This document shows, piece after piece, positions 53,705 to 62,500 of a stretch of 64,000 nt of DNA; position 1 is the first letter of the stretch, and the number at the start of each line of letters is the position of its first letter. Source of the stretch: Crambe crambe (lineage: Eukaryota > Porifera > Demospongiae > Poecilosclerida > Crambeidae); NCBI GenBank assembly GCA_963924555.1, contig OZ004592.1:372001-436000 (forward strand), read 5' to 3'. The notes beneath the pieces were generated by a model, which worked only from the letters and a program-made list of their open reading frames with translations, made no database searches and was not told where the DNA came from. A program made the position numbers and the translations under genes.

Positions 53705-55184
53705 ATGATGAATGAGGAAGAGATAGAGATCAGTGCTCCAGGTTCATTTTGAGCTGCCATATTTGGAGCTGATGAATTTACAGCGTTGAAACTTGCAGGT
53801 ACAGGGCCTGGGGGGAGCAGTGACCAGGTAGAACCCAATGTAGACACAAGTGGGACCCCACCCACTGAAACCAAGGAAACTGATGAAGGAATCCAATTGG
53901 AGCCTGCCAAAGATGAGATGGAAAGAGAGAGACTGGTTTCTAAACTAGAACAGGTAACGATAATAAAAAGAGGCATTGGGCTCTGAGTAAAATTCTGGAT
54001 GTGGCCGGGTATTTTGAATAGAGGACCCAGAAGCTAGACTAATTAAATTATGATCCAGATTTGGGAATGAGTCTAGATGACTTGGGAATGAGACCAGAAG
54101 CCCCAGAGTGATTTGTTTCATCACACTAATTTGGGTTATAAGACATAGTACATACACCCAGTGCAGACCCAATGTGGTTAGATTAAGTATTGGCATAGAT
54201 TAGAATGTGTACATAGACAAAGTGTCTACTCTACCTCATCTTCTTTTTGTGGACAGCTACAAGATGAAATAGCAAACCTCTACCAAGACCTGGCTTTAAA
54301 GGAGCAGGAGCTGGCAGATGTCAAGAAGCAGTTGGGGATCACCCCCTTAACAGAGCTGAAGCAGAGTGTGGCACATGGATTCGAGGTGATGGGTAATAAA
54401 TGGAAAGAGATGCAGGAGACAGAGACGTAAGTGGATCCTCTTTCTATGAGTTATTGAGCTGTTATTGCCTAAAAGGCCCAGACTGCAGTCCTATGATATA
54501 TAACAGACTGCACAAAGCCACATTACGTTACTTCTTGAAATGTCTGAATGAGACTTTTCAATGGCCAAATGGAAATTTGAGTATACTTTTCATTTAGATT
54601 TCGAAAGATTGATTCTAAACTGAGTGGGTGGAAGCAAAAGGTGGAAGGATCAGATGCGTGAGTTGCTCCTTTTCATTTGTCCTTGTGTCTATTTATCCTT
54701 CTCCTTTCTCTTTCAGTTATCAGAAGACGGTATCCACTCTGAATCAGGGGGGAAAGAAGGTTAGCGATGGCTTCTCATCTGCAGGCACTAAGATCAAGTA
54801 AGTCTCCTTCCCTCCTCCCTCCCACCTTGTATTCATGTACTCAATGTTTGTTTGTTTATTTGTTTGTTTGTTTATTAAATTTATTGTTGTAGAGAGAATG
54901 AAACTCTGAAATCTATGGGTGAAAAGACATCTTCCGCTTTCAAGCGTACAGGAACAGTAATCAAGGACACTGGGTCAACTGTAGGCTCTAAAATCAGTGG
55001 TGCTGCAGCTACCATCAAGGTCCAATCATACAGTATTCAATAGTAGTGATAATTATCACAATAATTATTATTGTAGGAGAAGGTGTGGTCATCCTCAACT
55101 GAGGAGACAGATGGACAAGTACCTGATGGAAACAACCCGACTAAAGGAGAAACTGTCATTCCTGATGAACCTTCCAAGGAATAG
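53705..55184 (+). CDS. TPD52 (tumour protein D52)-like coiled-coil protein
   Basis: Small cytosolic coiled-coil protein of the D52 family, linked to vesicle trafficking in animals. The start at 53705 gives MMNEEEIEISAPG, then an acidic/Thr-rich segment. The conserved coiled coil follows (RLVSKLEQLQDEIANLYQDL, ALKEQELADVKKQLGITPLT, ELKQSVAHGFEVMG). The C-terminal half has the D52 pattern of repeated short segments: YQKTVSTLNQGGKKVSDGFS, SAGTKIKENETLKSMGEKTS and SAFKRTGTVIKDTGSTVGSK. The end is EPSKE. An extra exon (FRKIDSKLSGWKQKVEGSD) sits between the coiled coil and the tail. A (TTTG)n microsatellite lies in one intron (54845-54874). Confidence 0.9.
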
Positions 55185-55379
55185 AGTGACTTTTTAAAGC
55201 ATAATATAGAACTTTTTATTTCTGTATGTTGGTACTACACCATGTATATATATATATATGTACCATATACCATATAGTGACATTTGGCGACACTTTACCA
55301 GTCTTATATTTAAAATTTTGTTTGTGACGACACTTTACCGAACTTATGGGCGGTTCGCTGGATTGATTTGTCACACAAC

Positions 55380-56397
55380 ATGTCTTACAACCAAGGATAC
55401 GGACAGCCACCAGCAAGTGGCGGTTACCCGGGACAGCAGCAGCAGCAGCCCAGAGGCTACCCTGGCCCTGGCCAACAACCCGGAGGCTATCCTGGCCAAC
55501 AACCAGGAGGCTACCCTGGCCAACAACCCGGAGGCTATCCTGGCCAACAACCCAGAGGCTATCCTGGTCAACAACCCGGAGGGTACCCTGGTCAACAACC
55601 TGGAGGCTACCCTGGTCAACAACCCGGAGGCTACCCTGGTCAACAACCCGGAGGCTACCCTGGTCAACAACCCGGAGGCTATCCTCCACAAGGTAAATAG
55701 TAGTCAGTATCAAACAGTGTTTTGATGATGGTGATGATGACAGGTGGACGTCCTGGTTGTCCTCCTGGTGTTGACCCCAACTTATACTCTTGGTTTGTTG
55801 CTGTTGATGCTGATGGGAGTGGTCAGATTTCAGCAAAGGAGCTTCAGGCAGCACTCACTAATGGCAACTGGTCCAACTTCAACCCTGAAACATGTCGCCT
55901 TATGATAGGTAAGTGGCATCAAGATCCTCCTCCCTTTGAAATTTTAGGGAGTGGTTTAACCACACCCATTTCAGTGAACACCCTTAACCTGATGAGTAGT
56001 AGCCCTCATGATAATTTTCTCTTTAGGATTATTTGATAGAGACAATAGTGGCACCATTGACATCAAGGAGTTCAGTCAGCTCTGGGCATACATCAACCAA
56101 TGGAAAGGTGTTTTTGATCGCTATGACAGAGACAAGTCTGGAAACATTGACCTCAATGAGCTGTACACAGCCTACAATGAGATGGGGTTCCGAGTTCAAA
56201 TGAGTTTCTGCCAGTTGGTTGTGACCCGCTTTGACCGGAAGGCAAAGAAGAGCCTAAAGTTTGACGACTTCATCCAGAGCTGTGTGATGCTGAGGTCTCT
56301 GACAGAGGCTTTCAAGACACGGGACACCAACTTAAATGGTATCATCCAAGTCAGCTATGAGGATTTTATGACCATGGCCATAGCCAATAAGCCATAG
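55380..56397 (+). CDS. PEF1: Peflin-like penta-EF-hand protein
   Basis: Calcium-binding partner of ALG-2 that acts at ER exit sites. The true ATG is at 55380 ([19 protein letters not shown]). The N-terminal exon is an eight-residue tandem repeat (GGYPGQQP, about ten copies), equivalent in style to the Pro/Gly repeats of vertebrate peflin. Then come five EF-hand units: [62 protein letters not shown] (degenerate) and [20 protein letters not shown]. The first three loops keep the acidic ligands. The end is AIANKP. A polyadenylation-like AATAAA occurs near 56464. Confidence 0.93.
55470..55690 (+). repeat. 24-bp coding tandem repeat in peflin
   Basis: Roughly nine near-identical 24-bp units encoding GGYPGQQP. 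The high nucleotide identity between units, not just at the protein level, suggests recent expansion or homogenisation. The opposite strand is open for the same distance. Confidence 0.93.
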
Positions 56398-56497
56398 TTA
56401 GTTATCACTCTTTACCTTAGTAGTTTTATATACATTGTTTTGCTGACTTCTGATGATTGAGAAAATAAAATTTACTTGCATAAAGTTTTGTCTCTTG

Positions 56498-57407
56498 CTA
56501 TCTTCTCTTCTCTTGCTTTTGAGTTCTCTTCTTCTCCTTCTCTTTCCTCTCTTGTGCTCGTTGTTTCTGCACGTCCCTGTCTCTATGGTCCCGCTCCACT
56601 TTAGCCTCGTGCTCTGCCTTCAACTTCTCTCTGTGCAGACGTTGTGCTTCCTCGGACACACTGGTGTTACAATTCATGTATACCCCTACAATCACATGTC
56701 ACGAATGAGCCCATGAGGTCTGTATAACTCACCTCCTCCTGTATTTTCAGAATGGCTTGACTGTGGGCTGTTTGTAAATCAAGGATTCTTAGCTGGATCG
56801 TTGTCACTTTGGCTTCATATTTCACACCTCAGACACACACCCTTCTCACCACACCCCCCTCTAACCAATAAGGATACTCATCATCATCGGACTCACAGTC
56901 ATACTGCTCTATAAGTTTCCTCTTCTCCTCATCAGTGAGTCCTCCCTCCTTCAAACCTGCCCTCGGCTCCTTTTCCAAGTCCTTGGTCACCTTAGGGGAA
57001 CCAGAATCTACCAGAACAGTAGGTTCAGGAACTTCTGCTATAAATAAAGGGAGTAATACTTGAGCATCATCATTCTGACCGCAATAGCATAACATGTACC
57101 AGTTTTAGCTGTCGCTCTTCTCTTTTTCTCTTCATTCCAGTGCTTCTGAATCTCTTTACTCAAAGACAAGCTCACAGCTTCTTCTTCCTATAAAGAAACA
57201 TAATGTAATATTAATTTATAATTAAAATGAACCTACCACACATCCCTGCAGAATTTCTACAAGAGATTCTTGCGTTTCATCGGGAGAGGGGTCCTCCAGA
57301 GAACTGAGTGTACCACTGATGTAGCCACTGAATACTTCTCCGTCAATACCTGCAGCGTTCAGCGTCTCAGCGAGCCAGCACTCAAAGTCCCCAGGGGAGG
57401 AGGCCAT
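56498..57407 (-). CDS. CCDC43: Coiled-coil domain-containing protein 43
   Basis: Conserved eukaryotic protein of unclear function. The start at 57407 gives MASSPGDFECWLAETLNAAG, then IDGEVFSGYISGTLSSLED, matching the N-terminal PWI-like helical region of CCDC43 (WL...L..LG.D..V...YI.GIL). Further exons carry EEEAVSLSKEIQKHWNEEKR, LTDEEKRKLIEQYDCESDDD and the charged C-terminal coiled coil ending AQERKEKEKKRTQKQEKRR, which matches the family's ERKEKEKKRTQ tail. The start is 74 bp from the start of the divergent hydrolase-like gene. Confidence 0.87.
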
Positions 57408-57481
57408 ACCATGCGGTTTTATCACGCATTGACGCAATTAATTTTTAAAAATTCGCGCGTTAAAATTTCGTGTTGTAAGCC
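57408..57481. promoter_or_regulatory. Very short divergent promoter region CCDC43 / hydrolase
   Basis: Only 74 bp between the two opposing start codons. It holds AT-rich sequence and TTCGCGCG. Inferred from arrangement. Confidence 0.45.
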
Positions 57482-59278
57482 ATGCCCCCAAGGCAGAGAC
57501 CAACCAAAACGAAAGGGAACCCCAAAGGGGGCACCCAAGAGAATGCTGAGTCAGCAGAGAGAGTGGGGGAGCCCAGAAGAGGGAAGCAGGAGGAACACCA
57601 GCGAGCAGAGAGGAAGAAGAAAGGAGTATCGTGGACGCCTGTCTTTAAAAGAATCGGTGTTTTCTTTCTTATCATCTTGATTCCAACATTACTGAACTAT
57701 GCAGCACTCAACCAAGAGGCCCGCATGCTTGTCCCAGCAGGTATTGTTAAAGACGAGAGCTCTCTGTTATAATTGTTATTTAAATAATAGGTGCTACTCT
57801 TTATGATATCGGTTGGAACCAAAAGCTGCTCCTCAGGTGTAATGGAACGGGACTCCCTACAGGTATAGTAGTAGCAGTATGGGAATTGGAACTGTTTTTA
57901 ATTCTCTCTCTTTTGAAGTTCTTCTGGAAGCACCTATAGGTCAAAGTTCAGACATATGGGCTTTAGTGGAACCATTGGTAGCAAAGAGAACCAAGGTGAA
58001 CTAAGACAACTTTGATGATCAAGTATCCCTTTATTTTAATGTTGTGTAGGTGTGTGTGTATGACCGAGCAGGGCTAGGATTCAGTGACAGAGCTTATCAA
58101 GTACGTTCTCTGTGTAGAGAAGTTAACAGCCATGACCTACAGTTCATCTGCCTCAGAACACCTCACTCTACTCCGACGACTTCAGTGAAGCAGCTCTCGA
58201 CAGAGACCGCACAACTCCTTCCACTGTTGAAAGGTACGCATTATTGTCTTGAGCAGAGACAGTTAATGCATTCCTTTCTCCCTTAGAATGGTGGATGATC
58301 TTCACAGACTCATCACGTATTCCAGCAACCAACCTAAACCTCTATTAATGGTCAGTTTGGACTTCTCTACTTTCATATCTCGATTCTACACACAGCTGTA
58401 TGAGCAGTAAGTAGCTGATAAAAATATAAGGACAAGAGTATCCCTCCCCCTCCCCCTCCCCTGTGCAGTGAAGTGGCAGGTCTACTACTCATTGATCCAG
58501 CATTCGAAATGCTTTTCGATACCAAAAATGGGAAACCAGAGAATGGGAATGGAAATTCTGGTTCAGGTCCAGAGGGCTTGACATGGCATGAGTACTGGTA
58601 CAAAAGGATAACTCCACATGCGCAGAGTATGTGGCTCTCTTCCATCATCGGCTTCAATCGACTCAGTCTCATGCTCGGACTGACTTCCCCTTTTGAGGAC
58701 CCAAGGCTGGTCAGTGTTCTCCCTGAAGACGTGGTACTGAGAAAGGTAACACCAGTTACTTCTAAGCTTCAGTTATTGCACCGTTTGTTTTTCCCTGCAG
58801 AAATACTTGAAGTGTCAACCAAAGCATTTATCTTCTGTGCTCAATGAATTTTTCTACATGAACGAAAGTATGGACCAAATGAAGTGGGTTCAGCTTCTTG
58901 TAATTCCACCCTAGCTGTTTCCACCTCTTTACTATCATAGAACCGTTTTCAAAGTGAAACCTTTCCCTCATCACCTTCCTATTGTCATAGCAACTTACGA
59001 AAAGGTGGAACAATCCGATTCAGACTCAAGAGAATTGAGCAAAGTACATTTCTATAGTAACACTTAACTTTATGACAACTAATGCCACATGCTAATGTTC
59101 TCTGTAGGTATGGATGGATGGACAGAAGCAGCTGCTGGAGAATATACACCCGAACAGCAAGAGAGTTGCACTGCCTGGGTCAGACTACATGACACTTTAC
59201 ACTCACCCCAAAACTGTAGCTAACCTCATTCTGACCATGGTGGAGCAATGGAGGAAGGAATCTAAACTTTCTGCATAA
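57482..59278 (+). CDS. Membrane-anchored alpha/beta-hydrolase-fold protein, atypical triad
   Basis: The start at 57482 gives a basic cytosolic N-terminus (MPPRQRPTKTKGNPKGGTQE) and one membrane helix (IGVFFLIILIPTLLNYAAL). An alpha/beta-hydrolase fold follows: PTVLLEAPIGQSSDIWALVE, VCVYDRAGLGFSDRAYQ, MVDDLHRLI, FISRFYTQLYEHEVAGLLLI. The DRAGLGFSD motif and the overall order place it in the epoxide-hydrolase-like superfamily. At the nucleophile elbow, where relatives have GHSLGG, this protein has SLDFST, putting Asp (codon 58360-58362) at the nucleophile position. Near the end, PGSDYMTLYTHP has Tyr where the catalytic His is usual. It is either an Asp-nucleophile enzyme with a displaced His or a non-catalytic member. 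Exact family not recognised. Confidence 0.8.
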
Positions 59279-59582
59279 TCACAACTTAGGAAAGGGAAAT
59301 GCATTTTATTTTCTAATCACAGTTGTAACACCATGCATAAGGCAGTGTAACACAAAAGGCTGTTGTGAGATATTGATACTGCTGCATGCTACGAGTGATC
59401 TTTTTGAACCTGTGGCCAGTGATCATAAAAATAATGTTTAATATTATAATAGCAATAAATTATCATTTTTTAAAATAATAATTAGACGTACAAAGGGAGA
59501 TTGATGACCTTCTGTCTGATGAGCTTTATTTGCTGGACAGTTAAAAAAAAAAAAAAAAAAAAGAATTGGAGAATTATTACAG
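59279..59582. other. Tail-to-tail gap between hydrolase-like and TFIIIC2-like genes
   Basis: About 300 bp, AT-rich, with an A run near 59542-59561. Contains the 3' ends of two convergent genes and no other feature I can support. Confidence 0.6.
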
Positions 59583-62500
59583 CTATTTGTTTGCTGGGAT
59601 AGGGAAGGAGAGCAGCTGCATCAGTCCACAATTAGTGCCCACCACTAGCCACTCACTGCATTTTTCATTTGGACTCCAGCACACCTGCACATTAAGTAGA
59701 GAGCCTCTTGAAATGAAGTTCCTAACTTCCAGAAACATAAATTAAGTGTGATGTGATGGCACACTGCCTGGATTGACTGCTATTCCAAATAAATCTCCTA
59801 GTATCTTGATATCCTGCACGGCTGCCTGTCTACACATACCTGTGTGAGAGCCGTCAGAGGTAAGCCCTCGGGTTTGACGATGTGCCTATCCCCTTCACTC
59901 TCCTTGAGGGTTGTCTTGGAGTGCAATACCATCACAAGTCTGGACGTGTCTGCAAGTTCCTTCATACTTTGAGCAGAAGGTGGAGCGAACACCTCTTCAC
60001 TTTTCAAGGCCTGCTCACTGTGATCCTTTGATGTTGACAGCTGTGGCAATGGTGATTGGTCCGTTGATGTTGACAGCTGCGGCAATGGTGATCGGTCCAT
60101 GTGATCCTTTGATGATGACAGCGGTGATTGGTCCACCACATCTTGAGAGAGTGATGAATCAGCGTCAAGAGGTTCCAAGTGGCAACCTAAGACGAGCTGT
60201 TTGGAAAACAAGCCAGTGAAGTCCAGCAGGATGGACATTATTACAGCCATTATACCTTGTGATACTTTTCTATCAAGTAGCTTTTCTTGTAGCTGGCAAT
60301 GCTGGACACGTGGAAGGTCCTAGGGAAAGTGACAATGTTCAGCTCACCACCAAAAGACGCAGCAGCTGCTCTATCTGTCCACATACTATAACTGACTCCC
60401 TGTATGTCACATGACCAGCCAAAGAAAGATAGTCGTACTAATGAGGAAGAAGTGTTTTGTTTTTTTCTTACACAAAGAGGTGCTTTGTTGAGAGAGATGG
60501 ACCTGGAGCGGAATGGCTGGTAAGTGTAGTTGTAGTAGTTCAGGCCAAAACTGGCAAGGTTTCCAACATGAAGGCTGAAGTCATTTGCCATCAAAAGATT
60601 GCACCATAAGTTTGGCCATACTGCATATGTCATGAAGCCTACAAACACAAAAAAAGATGACGACGAAAAAGAAGGTTAAAAACAAAAAAACAAACAAACA
60701 AAAAAAAAAAACGACCCTGCCAGGACTCGAACCTGGAATCCCCTGATCCGTAGTCAGATGCCTTATCCATTGGGCCACAGGGCCAGATGCTAAAACCTTG
60801 CACTATACCTTTGTTCCATTGTCATCACTCACCTTTCTCTTGCTTGTCAATGGGAGAAAATGGCTGCCTCAGATCCCACATACTGGCCATCTTGTCTCCT
60901 CCACCTGAACACAACACATTGTGCTTGCACATGTGTGACAGAAAGGGAGTCTGCTCACCTGTAAAGAGGTAGTTTTCATTGTGTGGACACCATGAGAGGC
61001 AGCGACATGGATCCTTATGGGCTGTCAGATGGACAGTTGGATGAAAGGTCAACACAGAGGACAGGGAAGAGGAAGAGGATTGGAAGAATTCAGAATTGAG
61101 ATCCCAAATGCACACAGAACCTGAAGAAAAGAAACACTCAAAAGTTAGCCATACAGCAAAACATTGAGGGTAGCACCATTAGAGAATCCAGCTGCTATTT
61201 TAGTATTTCTGTTGCCAGGACACCACTCAGTGCAGAGACATTGACCAAAGTCCAAGCGATCATCAACTCCAACTCCCACTGGTACCAGGACAGCTGAAAC
61301 ACTGAGGGGTTGGACCACTGTCACCTCCAAAGACAAATCATCCGGACTAGAGGAGGGAACAGAGAGGAGAGAGGGAGATACAAAGAGAGAAGGATCGGGA
61401 ATTCTGTGTTGGAAGGAGGGAGGGAGGGGAATTAGTCATGTGACATTAATTAAAGGAGCAAAGACTCACGAGAGGATCCGGACACACCCATCACCACATG
61501 CTAGTGATAAAATCCCCAACAGTTCCTTCTGATCATCTTCACCTCCCCTCAGCATGTCACATGATTCGTTGCTGCCTGCTTCTGATTGGTCAACTGAACT
61601 AGAAGTGGCATGGTACCACTTCAAGGCATGGATGCAGCCATAGTTGTGCGCAATGGCAAGAGAGAATCTCGGGAGAGAAGGAGTAAGAGAAGGAGAGCAA
61701 GTGTTTGCAAGTTCCCCCAAGTTCCACAACTGGATGGCACTTTTGAAGGAAGTGGGTGAGAGAATGGGATGAGTCTGAGCAAGAGGTACAAGCAAGAGAT
61801 ATACTGATACCAATTTATGGAAGTTCTTTAGGTTTGGTATGTACTGACCTCATCCAAGTCTTGGTGGGCCGTGAGAGCTATCCACTGTGAATTAGACCCC
61901 ACCCCCTGATGGAGCCAGTCCAAGGCCCAGACTGGCCCCCCTGCATAGAACACTGCCTCCCTGCCCCTGCTAATCAGTGCCGACTGAAAGAGAGGGAGAG
62001 AGTTAGGGACTCCTTCGTCACTCGACTTGCCCACTACTCGGAAACTCATCGACTTTCTACTGGTGGGCAGGAAGGAGGAAATCTCACTGAATAAAGAGAG
62101 AAAGAGAAGTCAAATCATAACAAGACGACTATGAAAGCTTTGAAAACCTCCATAATATACCTTCTCTGTAACCTTTTCCAGTGCTTCATATTTGGTCTCC
62201 ACTCCTTCTTGCCCAACAGCCTGTCCTTCGCTTGGTACATCCTCTCTTGATACTCCCGGACAGCTCCTCGGTACTGGGCATACGTCTTGGGCAGATTTGA
62301 AATATTTCTCACTCCTCCCCCTGCTCTCCTGGCCCCTCCCCCTGCAGGAGGTGGAGTCGCCTCTGGTACGATGGTGTCCATTTCTGCCTCCCAGTCCTCA
62401 TTTTCAGGGGAGATTTCATGGTCGCTAGGGGGAGCAGACTCAGGCTTATACTCCAAGTCATCAAAATCCTAAGCATAACCAGATGGAGGAAGGAAGTGGA

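Noticed and set aside
55216-55854. 212-codon minus-strand frame rich in VVDQGSLR
   Set aside because: Complement of the 24-bp peflin repeat; open only because the repeat has no stop in that frame.
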